From contig JAHEAQ010000037.1 in assembly GCA_024642705.1 (NCBI GenBank), positions 1 to 43,033 on the forward strand: a DNA stretch of 43,033 nucleotides, read 5' to 3'. The stretch's first letter is position 1, and each line of letters begins with the position of its first letter. Positions 25,874 through 35,135 of this stretch are shown piece after piece. The notes under the pieces are model-generated. The model was not told where the DNA came from, searched no databases, and saw only the letters and a list, made by a program, of their open reading frames with translations. The position numbers and the translations under genes were made by a program. Origin of the DNA: Bacteroidota bacterium. GTDB taxonomy: Bacteria > Bacteroidota > Bacteroidia > Chitinophagales > Saprospiraceae.

Positions 25874-26305
25874 ATGCTACACGTAAAAGTTGAAAAGATT
25901 ATGTCTACTGATATCTTAACAGTGAAATCAAATGACAGTGTTTATGAGGTTTATCAAATTTTTGAACACCATGCCTTTCATCATCTTCCAGTTTTAGGCG
26001 AAGACAATATATTGCAAGGCTTAATTAGCATGTCCGATATAGATCGCCTAAAAGTCGGTGCTAGTTTATTCAAAAATCCTAAAAAAGAAGAATACAATGA
26101 AGCTCTTTTTCATTCCATGAGAGCATGTGACATAATGATTAAAGATTTAGTGGTTTTGGATCCTAAAGATTCAATTGAATTAGCATACAAATATTTCAAA
26201 ATCAATGTTTTCCATGCTTTACCAGTCGTTGAAAAAGGCACAGTAGTTGGAATGGTCACTCCAATAGATATTTTAGATTATTTCTTTGCCTCTCAAAAGA
26301 ATTGA
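25874..26305 (+). CDS. Stand-alone CBS-pair protein
   Basis: A 143-residue protein made of two CBS domains: VEKIMSTDILTVKSNDSVYE with HHLPVLGEDNILQGLISMSDI, and ACDIMIKDLVVLDPKDSIE with HALPVVEKGTVVGMVTPIDIL. CBS pairs bind adenosine nucleotides such as AMP, ATP or SAM and regulate partners. There is one base between its stop and the ATG of the next gene, which carries a second CBS pair, so the two are almost certainly an operon and may work together as nucleotide sensors. Confidence 0.85.
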   Translation: MLHVKVEKIMSTDILTVKSNDSVYEVYQIFEHHAFHHLPVLGEDNILQGLISMSDIDRLKVGASLFKNPKKEEYNEALFHSMRACDIMIKDLVVLDPKDSIELAYKYFKINVFHALPVVEKGTVVGMVTPIDILDYFFASQKN

Positions 26306-26306
26306 T

Positions 26307-28181
26307 ATGGGAGACTTTAAAGTTAGGAAAATCAGAGACGTCAGTGATCGCAGAAATATGTACAAACACGCATTAAATGACGTGGAGGCTTTTGAAATCA
26401 TGTTGAAAGAAGATATGTTTCAGAAAGGGAACATAAAAATAGGAGCTGAGCAAGAACTTTGTATTGTGAATTCCAATTATGATCCCTACAGCTGTGCTCT
26501 AGAAATGTTAGATAAAATCAAGGACAAACATTTTACGAATGAATTAGCGTTGTTCAATCTTGAAATAAATCTTGACCCATTGCACTTAAATGGGACATGT
26601 TTTTCAGAAATGGAAACCAGCTTGATTAAATTACTCCAAAAAGGAAGAAAGGTTGCAAAGTCATTTGATGCAGAAATATTAATGACAGGCATCTTGCCAA
26701 CATTAAAATTCAGACACCTTGATTTTAAATATATGACACCTGTTGAAAGATATCAGACATTGAGTCATACACTTTCTGAAATTAGAGGTTCAAATTTTGA
26801 AATTTACCTTCAGGGTGTGGATGAAGTAATTTTGTCATTGGGCACTGTGCTTTTCGAAGCTTGCAATACAAGTTTTCAATTGCATCTTCAGATTGATCCT
26901 GAAGATTTTGTGAATAAACACAATTGGGCACAAATGATAACGGGGCCAGTTTTAGCAGCATGTGTAAACTCTCCGATGTTATTTGGCAATGAATTGTGGG
27001 CGGAAACAAGAATTGGATTATTCAAACAAAGTCTTGACACCAGAAGTTCTAAGAAATTTTTAAGAAGAAAATTGCCACGTGTGTATTTTGGAAATAATTG
27101 GTTGCAAAATTCAGTTTCAGAACTTTGGAAAAATGATATAATGCGTTTTCCACTATTATTTACATCCGATAATTTACACAATTCAATGGAAATGCTCGAG
27201 AAAGGAGAAACCCCTGATTTGAGAGCTATTAGATTGCATAATGGGACCACATACACATGGAATAGACTTTGTTATGGTTTTTCTGATGTAAAACCTCATT
27301 TAAGAATTGAGTGCAGATATTTGCCAGCTGGTCCAACAGCTGTCGACGAGATTGCTAATTTAGCTTTTTGGATTGGCTTAATGAATTGTGAACCTGAAAA
27401 AGGAGAAGAGTTCTGGAAAACCGTTGATTTTAAGGTTGCAAAGTCCAATTTCATGAAAGCTGCACGGACTGGTTTAGAATCAGTATTTCATTGGTTTGGA
27501 GAAAATATTCCTGCGGACAAACTTATTCTAGAAAAATTATTGCCATGTGCGTATAATGGTTTGGTTAAATGTAATGTTGATCATAAGGATATTGCAAAAT
27601 ATTTAAATATTATCGAAGCACGAGTAAAAACTCAAATCACAGGTTCCGATTGGACAGTTCGTAATTTCAGAAACGTTTCAAAAGATTATGGTGAAATAAT
27701 TGCCCAAAAATCATTGGTGCATCAATCTTTAAATTACCAAAAAGAAAATATCCCAATCCATCTTTGGAAAGACATTGAAGCAAAAAATCATAATATAGAA
27801 AAATTGGAACCAGTAGTGGAACAAATGATGAGCAAAGATATTATCTCAATCAATGAAGAAGTGAGTATTGAACTGGCGAAATGTATGTTACTCTGGAACA
27901 ATATTCATCATTTGCCTGTGGAAGATAATAATGGTGACTTGGTGGGTATAATTACAGACGGGATGATAGATAGACTAGAATATTTAGATACAGATGAACA
28001 TTTTTTTGCTCGCGATATAATGCTTGCTCATCCTTACTCTGTCGAAGCGCACGACACTGTTTATAAAGCAAGAAATTTAATGGATCAATTTGGTGTAAAA
28101 GGATTACCTGTAGTGCACGACAAAAAATTAGTGGGCATTATTACTCAGAATGATATAAAAAAAGTGGCGTTTAATTCTTGA
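26307..28181 (+). CDS. GCS2-type glutamate-cysteine ligase-like protein fused to a CBS pair
   Basis: A 624-residue two-part protein. The first 490 residues resemble the COG2170/GCS2 carboxylate-amine ligases: GNIKIGAEQELCIV, the segment FNLEINLDPLHLNG, GTVLFEACNTSFQLHLQID and a late HLRIECRYLPAGPTAVDEIA. These enzymes join glutamate to an amine with ATP. The C-terminus from about residue 500 is a CBS pair (VEQMMSKDIISINEE; NIHHLPVEDNNGDLVGIITD; KGLPVVHDKKLVGIITQNDI). The reading frame begins with a TTG at 26286, within the previous gene; the ATG at 26307 follows the CBS gene stop with one base between. Substrate unknown; the fusion suggests control by adenylate binding. Confidence 0.82.
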   Translation: MGDFKVRKIRDVSDRRNMYKHALNDVEAFEIMLKEDMFQKGNIKIGAEQELCIVNSNYDPYSCALEMLDKIKDKHFTNELALFNLEINLDPLHLNGTCFSEMETSLIKLLQKGRKVAKSFDAEILMTGILPTLKFRHLDFKYMTPVERYQTLSHTLSEIRGSNFEIYLQGVDEVILSLGTVLFEACNTSFQLHLQIDPEDFVNKHNWAQMITGPVLAACVNSPMLFGNELWAETRIGLFKQSLDTRSSKKFLRRKLPRVYFGNNWLQNSVSELWKNDIMRFPLLFTSDNLHNSMEMLEKGETPDLRAIRLHNGTTYTWNRLCYGFSDVKPHLRIECRYLPAGPTAVDEIANLAFWIGLMNCEPEKGEEFWKTVDFKVAKSNFMKAARTGLESVFHWFGENIPADKLILEKLLPCAYNGLVKCNVDHKDIAKYLNIIEARVKTQITGSDWTVRNFRNVSKDYGEIIAQKSLVHQSLNYQKENIPIHLWKDIEAKNHNIEKLEPVVEQMMSKDIISINEEVSIELAKCMLLWNNIHHLPVEDNNGDLVGIITDGMIDRLEYLDTDEHFFARDIMLAHPYSVEAHDTVYKARNLMDQFGVKGLPVVHDKKLVGIITQNDIKKVAFNS

Positions 28182-28204
28182 AAATCAACACAACCTGCAA
28201 GACT

Positions 28205-29392
28205 TTATACATTACAAATTTCATACGTTGATTTGGCAATTTCTAATTCCTCATTTGTTGGTATCACAAGAATCTTAACAGGAGAAGAGTCTTCATTGAT
28301 TTCATTAATTTGATGATTGTTAATGTTATTTTTCGACTTATCTAGTTTTATTCCAAGGTATTCCAAATTTGTACAAATTTTTGCTCTTAAAATACTTGAA
28401 TTCTCACCGATTCCTCCTGTAAAAACTATTGTGTCAAGTCCATTTAATACTGCACAATAAGCTCCTATGTATTTTTGGATCCTATAGGCATTCATATCTA
28501 AAGCTAGTTGACAATTTTTATTGCCTTCTGAAGCCGCGGTCTGAATCTCTCTCAAATCTGCAAATCCAGTAAGTCCAAACATGCCACTTTTTTTATTTAA
28601 CAATTCATTGACTTCATTTAATGTATATCCCAAAGTATTAACCAAATAAAAAATTATAGAATGATCAATGTCGCCACTTCGAGTACCCATAATGAGCCCA
28701 TTGGATGGCCCAAATCCTAGAGTGTGATCAATACTTTTGCCATTTCGTATTGCTGTCATACTACACCCATTTCCCAAATGGATGGTTATCATTTTCAGGT
28801 TTTTATTTTTTAAATGTTGAGTTGCTTGATCCGAAACATATTTGTGGCTAGTTCCATGAAAACCAAATAATCTAACCTCATGTTTCTCATACAATTCATT
28901 CGGAATGGCATATTTGTGAGCTATTTGAGGAATCGTTTGATGGAAAGCGGTATCAAAAACAGCAACTTGGATTGCATTTGGAAAAATTAGTTCTGTCAGC
29001 ACGATTCCTTCAAGATTTGGGGGATTATGAAGTGGTGCTAAAGAAAAGAACGCTTTAATTTTTGCTTTAACATCTTCATCTATTAATGTAGTTTGTGAAA
29101 AATGACTTCCTCCATGAACAACTCTATGACCAATCGCTTTAATTTCAGATACTTCGTTGATTACACCATTTTTTTTGTCTAATAGAAGTTGAGCAATTTT
29201 TGACAGACCGACTTTATGATTAGGCATAGGAAGATTTTCTTTTACATCAATATCTTCTGTTTTGTAATGAATCATTGAATTCGAAAGTCCAATTCTATCC
29301 ACAATTCCTGAAGCTATTACTTTTTGCAAAGGCATATCAAGCATTTGGTATTTGATCGAAGAACTTCCAGAATTGATAATTAATATTTTCAT
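28205..29392 (-). CDS. ackA: Acetate kinase
   Basis: A 395-residue acetate kinase, converting acetate and ATP to acetyl phosphate. N-terminus MKILIINSGSSSIKYQML with the nucleotide-site N7 and SSS; GHRVVHGG; FDTAFHQTIP; FHGTSHKYV; the phosphate loop IHLGNGCSMTAI; and GIGENS near the C-terminus. Length is normal. It follows pta with a 10-nt gap in the order pta-ackA. It is downstream in the operon and likely has no separate promoter. Confidence 0.96.
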   Translation of the reverse strand: MKILIINSGSSSIKYQMLDMPLQKVIASGIVDRIGLSNSMIHYKTEDIDVKENLPMPNHKVGLSKIAQLLLDKKNGVINEVSEIKAIGHRVVHGGSHFSQTTLIDEDVKAKIKAFFSLAPLHNPPNLEGIVLTELIFPNAIQVAVFDTAFHQTIPQIAHKYAIPNELYEKHEVRLFGFHGTSHKYVSDQATQHLKNKNLKMITIHLGNGCSMTAIRNGKSIDHTLGFGPSNGLIMGTRSGDIDHSIIFYLVNTLGYTLNEVNELLNKKSGMFGLTGFADLREIQTAASEGNKNCQLALDMNAYRIQKYIGAYCAVLNGLDTIVFTGGIGENSSILRAKICTNLEYLGIKLDKSKNNINNHQINEINEDSSPVKILVIPTNEELEIAKSTYEICNV

Positions 29393-29402
29393 TCTTGAAT
29401 TT

Positions 29403-31496
29403 TTATAATCCTTGTGCTTGAATTGCAGTAATGATTACGGTGTTGTAAATATCCTCAATCGTACAACCTCTGCTCAAATCATTAACAGGCTTATTTAATC
29501 CTTGAAGCATTGGACCGATTGCCAATGCACCAGTTTCCCTCTGAACAGCTTTGTACGTATTATTGCCTGTGTTAAGATCTGGAAATATAAATACGGTGGC
29601 CCTGCCTGCAACTTCTGAGTTGGGCATTTTATTTTTTGCAATGCTCGCATCTACTGCAGCATCATATTGAATTGGACCTTCAATTTTTAAATCAGGTCTT
29701 TTAAGTTTTACGATTTCAGTAGCTTGTCTTACTTTTTCTACATCGGCTCCCACGCCTGAAGTCCCGGAAGAATAGGACAGCATCGCAACTCTAGGTTCAA
29801 TTCCAAAAGCCGTGCTAGTTTCCGCAGAGGCGATTGCAATTTCGGCGAGTTCTTCAGCAGTTGGATTTGGATTAATGGCACAATCTCCATAGATAGATAC
29901 CCTATCTTCAAGGCACATAAAAAAGATAGAAGATACAACTGAGCAATCTGATTTTGTTTTTATAAATTGTAATGCCGGTCTTATGGTATGTTGAGTCGTA
30001 TGAGTTGCACCAGATACCATTCCATCTGCATGGTTTTTATATACCATCATAGTTCCAAAATAGGAACAATCTCTCATCAAATCTTTTGCCATAGCAATAT
30101 TCACATTTTTATGCTTTCTCAACTCATATAAAGTATTCGAATAATCTTCAAAATGAATGGAGGTTTCAGGATCTATTATCTCTATGTTATCCAAATCTAA
30201 AGCAATATTGAACTTTTTAATTTTTTCTTCGATTTGTTGATAATTTCCTAACAAAGTTAATTTTACAGCATTGGATTGAAGCAACATTTTTGCAGCTATA
30301 AGAATTCGCTCATCGTCACCTTCTGGAAGCACAATATGTTTTTTGCTAGTTTGTGCCCTTTTTAGCAATTGATATTGAAACATCCTTGGCGTAATCTTAT
30401 CCGTTTCAAATTTTATTAGTCTATCAGATAGTTCTTCAACATCAACATTGGCTTCAAAATCATGAATAGAAGAAATTATTTTTTTGGTGTTTTCAGCATA
30501 TATCTTAGAATTTATTGAGCCAATTTTATTAGTAATGACAAAAGTTCCTTCATGTACAGAAATTATTGGAACTACTTCTGCCAGTCCTTCAATTAATTGA
30601 ATAATGGAATCTTCAGGAATTAAGCCACCTGTTAAGACGATGCCAGAAATCATTGGATAATTCACTGAAATATTAGCTTGAAGCGCACCAAGAATAATAT
30701 CCGCGCGATCGCCAGGAGTAATTACAAGACTATTTTGCTTTAATTGGGTTAAGTAATTTCTTAATTGCATGGCTCCAACTCTAAAATCTCCAGCTTGATT
30801 GTTTAGGTGATTGTGACCAAACAAAACAGTTCCATCCAATACGTCTACTATTTCCTTGATGGAAGGATTAGCTAAAAGTGGATTTATTGGTATCGTGCTA
30901 ATTAAAACATCTTTTGGTAAACTTTTTTCTAAACCTATTTTTACGGAGTATACATTTTCAGGCTGAATTTTATTAGCTATGATCGAAATCACTTCAACTC
31001 CTTTTTCTTTAAAGGCATCATAAGCCATTTGAAGATTATTCAGTAGTTCTTCCAAAGTTTTTCCAACACCAGAGGTTAAAATAATAGCGGGAACACCAAT
31101 ATTCTTTGCAATTAAGCAATTGATGTCAAATTCTGAAATTGTTCCCTCTCCAGTAAAACTAGTACCTTCAACAAGTACAAAATCAAATCGATCTTTAAGT
31201 GCAATGTATTTTTCAATTATTCCGCTGATAATTTCATCTTCTTCGCCTTTGTTCTTCTTTTCAATAAACTCAGATTTTGTAAATGCAAAAGCTTCGTCAT
31301 ATCCCATTTTTAATTTAAAATAGGTAATCATTGTGTCAATATGATTGTCCTTTTTTCCAGGTTCATAATCATCAATTATCGGTCTGAAATATCCTACTTT
31401 TGCAGCTCTATTGAGCAATACCTGCATCAAACCAATTGAAATAATAGATTTACCACTATTCGCACCTGTAGTGGCAATATATATTGCTTTGTTCAT
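29403..31496 (-). CDS. pta: Phosphate acetyltransferase (long form)
   Basis: A 697-residue Pta, moving acetyl groups between CoA and phosphate. It is the three-domain form: an N-terminal P-loop domain (TTGANSGKSIISIGLMQVL) of AAA_26 type, a middle DRTGG domain (from about residue 215), and the C-terminal catalytic domain starting near residue 380 (KHIVLPEGDDERILIA) and containing SGATHTTQHTIRPAL, MLSYSSGTSG and VFIFPDLNTGNNTYKAVQRE. Together with ackA it makes ATP from acetyl-CoA or activates acetate. The region upstream to the candidate small RNA at 31685 is about 190 nt. Confidence 0.95.
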   Translation of the reverse strand: MNKAIYIATTGANSGKSIISIGLMQVLLNRAAKVGYFRPIIDDYEPGKKDNHIDTMITYFKLKMGYDEAFAFTKSEFIEKKNKGEEDEIISGIIEKYIALKDRFDFVLVEGTSFTGEGTISEFDINCLIAKNIGVPAIILTSGVGKTLEELLNNLQMAYDAFKEKGVEVISIIANKIQPENVYSVKIGLEKSLPKDVLISTIPINPLLANPSIKEIVDVLDGTVLFGHNHLNNQAGDFRVGAMQLRNYLTQLKQNSLVITPGDRADIILGALQANISVNYPMISGIVLTGGLIPEDSIIQLIEGLAEVVPIISVHEGTFVITNKIGSINSKIYAENTKKIISSIHDFEANVDVEELSDRLIKFETDKITPRMFQYQLLKRAQTSKKHIVLPEGDDERILIAAKMLLQSNAVKLTLLGNYQQIEEKIKKFNIALDLDNIEIIDPETSIHFEDYSNTLYELRKHKNVNIAMAKDLMRDCSYFGTMMVYKNHADGMVSGATHTTQHTIRPALQFIKTKSDCSVVSSIFFMCLEDRVSIYGDCAINPNPTAEELAEIAIASAETSTAFGIEPRVAMLSYSSGTSGVGADVEKVRQATEIVKLKRPDLKIEGPIQYDAAVDASIAKNKMPNSEVAGRATVFIFPDLNTGNNTYKAVQRETGALAIGPMLQGLNKPVNDLSRGCTIEDIYNTVIITAIQAQGL

Positions 31497-31671
31497 TAAA
31501 CTTCTGTCTTTAATTATGTTTCATTCTATAATTCTCAATATTTAATTCCCCAATATATTGGCAAATTATTTAATATCAAACTGTAAAGTTGACCCTAAAT
31601 AAATCTAATAAAATTGACGCAAATCATTCGGAGCAATGACTTTGATCATTCTGAAAAGACTTTTTCATGCA

Positions 31672-31679
31672 TATATTTG
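31672..31679 (+). promoter_or_regulatory. -7 promoter element of the candidate small RNA
   Basis: TATATTTG, an exact TAnnTTTG match, in the intergenic region upstream of pta but on the other strand. No gene starts for 350 nt downstream, and a strong terminator closes the transcript at 31810. The -33 region (around 31650) reads ATTCTG, a poor match. Confidence 0.4.
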
Positions 31680-31684
31680 TATTA

Positions 31685-31810
31685 TAAATAAAAAGTTAAA
31701 AAAGCAAAGTTTTAATAATACTAAGAAGTTTACAAAATTGATTTAAGGAGTTTCTCGAACTCCAATCGCGCTAAAAACAGGACAGATAGCTTTATCTGAC
31801 CTGTTTTTTT
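31685..31810 (+). ncRNA. Candidate intergenic small RNA
   Basis: About 125 nt between a promoter-like box at 31672-31679 and a strong terminator. Inside is a perfect hairpin GGAGTT-TCTCG-AACTCC (31747-31763), which looks like a T-arm, followed by AATCGCGC and the terminator stem. It has no open reading frame of note. It is not a whole tRNA, because no matching 5' acceptor strand (CGCGATT) is found upstream. It resembles no RNA family I know (6S, SRP RNA, tmRNA and RNase P excluded by length or motifs). Start position is estimated. Confidence 0.42.
31773..31810 (+). terminator. Strong rho-independent terminator without an upstream gene
   Basis: A 15-bp stem with one mismatch: AAAACAGG then CAGATA on the left pairs with TATCTG then CCTGTTTT on the right; the loop is about 4 nt and the U tract has seven or more T. 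On the plus strand there is no protein gene upstream, since pta runs the other way, so it must end a short RNA or serve as an insulator. Confidence 0.8.
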
Positions 31811-32032
31811 ATTTAACAAAAGAGAAATTATTTCGAAATATGTTTGGTTGGATGGATTCTAAAATTGAATTTTGATTTACAATTCTAAACCATTATTGAT
31901 TTTCGGCAGAAAAAATTTAATATATTTATTAAATACATGTTGGAGAAAGCTTACTTTAGCAATGTAGAAATCTTCATTTCTATCAATTAAAAAAAATATT
32001 TTAACTCTGCAAAACCTAAATTGTTTATACCT

Positions 32033-33178
32033 ATGAAAATTTTCCATATTCGCGCATTTCTATGCATTTTTCTATTTTTGACCTTAATCCATACCAGCTT
32101 AACAAGTCAAAACAACACTGTCAATCAATACGATGTAAGTCCAGAGACACTTGGTAAAATGACGGACGATTTATTGCAACAATGGTCAACATGGTACAAG
32201 ACTGAAGCATCATTGACATCAGGAAGAGATAGGGATTATTGGGAAATGAAAGCCTATTATGTTGATTTAGAGATTATTCGGAGGCAAGAATTGATATATG
32301 GGGCGCAAAATGAGGATTATAATAGCCAAGAAGATGAATTTTTTGATTACGATATGATGAATTATGTATATCAAGGAACTATGTTGAAATATTATATAGT
32401 TGATGAGAGTACACAAACAGTCACAGATTTTGTGTTAAATGAGTCGCTTCCTTGGATGGCTGTAGAGGATGGTCAATCTTATATTAATACGTTTGTTGGG
32501 AATTCTTTTCATTTATTTTATGAAGAACCTTCAGAAGAATTAAATGATGTTGCCTCATTGGTTTATCAATCAGATATTTTTGAAGCAATGGCTGCTGACC
32601 TTGATTCTTTATTAGACCTGCCAAGTCCAGTTCAGATTTCATTTACTACCGGAAAGCCTGGTCCACTTTATTATGATGGGCAAATTTATATTCCTTATGA
32701 ATTTCTCAATCTCGTGAATACCATGTCAAAACCAGCGATGGCAACTGATATAGATTACAGAGCCCAAGTGATATTAGATGTCACAGAATTTGTTATTTAT
32801 CACGAAGTAGGACATGCTATTATTGATAAATTAGATATCCCAGTTCTTGGAAAAGAAGAAGATGCTGTTGACCAATTTGCTGCTATTATTTCTGCAGTTT
32901 GGGATTTGGAAGAAATAGCACTAAGTGCTGCTGGCGTTTTTGAATTGTTCGGCGCGAATAAATCAGAATTCAATAAAGAAGATTTTTGGGATAGTCATTC
33001 TCTAGATCAACAAAGAATGTATAATATAGTGTGTTTGCTGTATGGAAACGAACCTAAAGTTTATGCTAAAATAGCCAATGATTTTGGGTTCACAGCTGAA
33101 TTTAAAGACCGTTGTAAACGCGATTTTGCAGAAGCCTCTAGAAGCTGGTTGAGATTGTTAGGTGATGCAGTCAGATAA
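32033..33178 (+). CDS. DUF4344 exported putative metallopeptidase
   Basis: A 381-residue exported protein. The signal peptide is MKIFHIRAFLCIFLFLTLIHTSLTS. The central part has IYHEVGHAIIDKLDIPVLGKEEDAVDQFAAIIS, with the zinc motif HEVGH at residues 257-261 and the conserved acidic EEDAVDQ downstream as in DUF4344. This family is described as putative metallopeptidases, without known substrates. Additional domain: the first 200 residues are acidic and unique to this protein or to close relatives. The frame offers a TTG at 32021, but the ATG at 32033 starts the signal peptide. It stands alone. Confidence 0.78.
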   Translation: MKIFHIRAFLCIFLFLTLIHTSLTSQNNTVNQYDVSPETLGKMTDDLLQQWSTWYKTEASLTSGRDRDYWEMKAYYVDLEIIRRQELIYGAQNEDYNSQEDEFFDYDMMNYVYQGTMLKYYIVDESTQTVTDFVLNESLPWMAVEDGQSYINTFVGNSFHLFYEEPSEELNDVASLVYQSDIFEAMAADLDSLLDLPSPVQISFTTGKPGPLYYDGQIYIPYEFLNLVNTMSKPAMATDIDYRAQVILDVTEFVIYHEVGHAIIDKLDIPVLGKEEDAVDQFAAIISAVWDLEEIALSAAGVFELFGANKSEFNKEDFWDSHSLDQQRMYNIVCLLYGNEPKVYAKIANDFGFTAEFKDRCKRDFAEASRSWLRLLGDAVR

Positions 33179-33321
33179 AAATATTTGAATTTAATTTAGA
33201 CTTTGCATAATTTAATTAAAATTCGATCTTTTCGCATTGTTAAATCTGCGTGAGAATTTATTTCGGATTTCAACAAAATGCTAATCTAATTCATATTTAT
33301 TAGTACAATAACTGAAATACT

Positions 33322-34383
33322 ATGGTAAAAAATATTTTGGTTACAGGGGCAAACGGTCATCTAGGATCAAACACTGTAAGATCCCTTCTGAAAAGAGGTT
33401 ATAATGTAACCGTTTTCGTTAGAAAGAACTCCAATCTTTCAGGTCTGGAAGGGCTATCTGTCAACTATAATTATGGAGATGTACTAGATTCGGATTCTTT
33501 CATAGCAGCTGCGCAAGGAAACGACGTCATCATTCATCTTGCAGCCGTTTATAAAATGTGGGGAAAATCTGTCGCTGAAATAATGGAGCCTTCCATTATT
33601 GGCACGAAAAATTTATTTGAAGCTGCAGTCAGAGCAAATGTTAAGAAAATCATTTATACTAGTTCTATTACAGCAATAGGCACAAGCTTAGATCCTAATA
33701 TTTTTTTAAATGAAAAGGATTGGAACACTAGTAATTATTTACCATATTATTCTGCAAAAACAGAAAGTGAAAAATTAGCATGGGAGCTATCTAGAAAAAA
33801 TGGTATCCCAATAATTGTTTTATGCCCAAGTGGAATACTCGGAAGATATGATTACAATATAACTCCTTCCAATAAACCAATAATTCAAATGGCAAACGGA
33901 CTTGGAATGTCCATTAAAATGGTTTTTTCATATATTGATGCTAGAGATGCAGGTGAACTTCATGTTCTTGCAATGGAAAAGGGAGTTTCTGGAGAAAGAT
34001 ATATTGCTTCAGGAAAAGGAATCAGTTTCAAAAATTTATCAACTATTGTAGGGAATATGACAGGCAGATGGATTCCGCATTTGCCATTTAGCCGGGGAAT
34101 TAATATTTTTTCTGCAAGATTGATGGAATTGGGAGCAAAATTGTTTGGATTTGAACCATTGCTAACCTCAGGCATGGCAAAAGAAGTTAGTCACAGATAT
34201 GTTCAATATGACAACAGTAAGATTCTTGATGCTTTTGGTTATGAATTATATCCTATTGAAGAAACGGTGAAAGACACCATCCGGTGGTTTTTTTACTTAA
34301 AAAAAATTAAGATTAGAAAAAAATATTTGAATGATTTTGAGCCTGATCCTGAATGGAAAATAGGAGCGGGGGAAAATATTTAA
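33322..34383 (+). CDS. NAD(P)-dependent extended SDR (dihydroflavonol-reductase-like)
   Basis: A 353-residue extended short-chain dehydrogenase. The Rossmann glycine motif is TGANGHLG near the N-terminus (residues 7-14). The strand VIIHLAAVYKMWG, the IYTSSITAIG segment, and the active-site pair YYSAK (YxxxK) follow. It is typical of the 4-dihydroflavonol or cinnamoyl-CoA reductase-like group; in bacteria the substrate is commonly an aldehyde or ketone, or a nucleotide sugar. No pathway partner is adjacent. Length is normal for the family. Confidence 0.85.
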   Translation: MVKNILVTGANGHLGSNTVRSLLKRGYNVTVFVRKNSNLSGLEGLSVNYNYGDVLDSDSFIAAAQGNDVIIHLAAVYKMWGKSVAEIMEPSIIGTKNLFEAAVRANVKKIIYTSSITAIGTSLDPNIFLNEKDWNTSNYLPYYSAKTESEKLAWELSRKNGIPIIVLCPSGILGRYDYNITPSNKPIIQMANGLGMSIKMVFSYIDARDAGELHVLAMEKGVSGERYIASGKGISFKNLSTIVGNMTGRWIPHLPFSRGINIFSARLMELGAKLFGFEPLLTSGMAKEVSHRYVQYDNSKILDAFGYELYPIEETVKDTIRWFFYLKKIKIRKKYLNDFEPDPEWKIGAGENI

Positions 34384-34547
34384 ACCTTTTTCTTTTTCGA
34401 TCCAATTTTTATCAACCAAAAGATTTCTTTCTTTTGATATTATTAACTTCAAGGATGATATTAGTCAATAATTAAAAAGGTTTAGTTAATTTATGCATAC
34501 TTTTAGCCGAATTAAAAAATACCATTGAGCTAAAGCGCAATTGAATC

Positions 34548-35135
34548 ATGATACTTTTGAATATAATTGATATTGATAAAAATATATTTTCGCTCATTAA
34601 TAGTGGTTTTACCAGCGATTTCTTGGATACCATTCTGGTGTTTAGTAGGAATGAATATTTTTGGATTCCACTTTATATTTTCATCATTTCTTACGTTGTC
34701 TTGAATTTCAAAAAAAAGGCTTATTGGTTCTTGTTTTTCTTAATATTGACAGTTAGTGTTACAGATATTGTAAGCAGTTCTATTATCAAACCTGCAATTG
34801 AAAGACCTAGACCTTGTCACCAAGAAGGAGGAATGGCAGGAGTAAGGCTCTTAGTCCCCTGTGGGTCAGGGTATAGCTTTACTTCTTCTCATGCAACCAA
34901 CCATTTTGGTATAGCTTTTTTCTTAATTTTCACATTAGGAAGACGGTTTAAATTTCTATTTTTACCCTTGTTTATTTGGGCTTCAATTATTTCATATGCA
35001 CAAGTATATGTTGGAGTTCATTACCCTTTAGATGTTCTAAGTGGTGCATTATTAGGAACCTGTATAGCTTTGTTAATGTCAGAACTATATTCTTTTAGTA
35101 TGAAGAGTATTTTCATGAAACGCGTTAAAATATGA
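34548..35135 (+). CDS. PAP2-family membrane phosphatase
   Basis: A 195-residue integral membrane PAP2 phosphatase with about five helices. Motif 1 is KPAIERPRP (KX6RP, K81-P89), motif 2 is FTSSHATNH (H115) and motif 3 ends VGVHYPLDVLSG (H158, D162). The usual arginine of motif 3 (SRxYxGxHYPxD) is glutamine here (AQVYVGVHYP, Q152). It probably acts on undecaprenyl pyrophosphate or phosphatidate-type lipids. Its stop overlaps the ZIP transporter start by 4 nt (ATGA), so the two are translationally coupled. Confidence 0.87.
   Translation: MILLNIIDIDKNIFSLINSGFTSDFLDTILVFSRNEYFWIPLYIFIISYVVLNFKKKAYWFLFFLILTVSVTDIVSSSIIKPAIERPRPCHQEGGMAGVRLLVPCGSGYSFTSSHATNHFGIAFFLIFTLGRRFKFLFLPLFIWASIISYAQVYVGVHYPLDVLSGALLGTCIALLMSELYSFSMKSIFMKRVKI

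Noticed and set aside
31741-31772. T-arm-like hairpin as the 3' end of a tRNA gene
   Set aside because: The 5' acceptor strand, D-arm and anticodon arm are not found upstream, and the loop TTCTCGA lacks the TTCRANY pattern; reported only as part of the candidate small RNA.
34384-34460. Possible terminator with AAAAGA/TCTTTT after the SDR gene
   Set aside because: The pairing is short and there is no clear U tract, so I do not call it.
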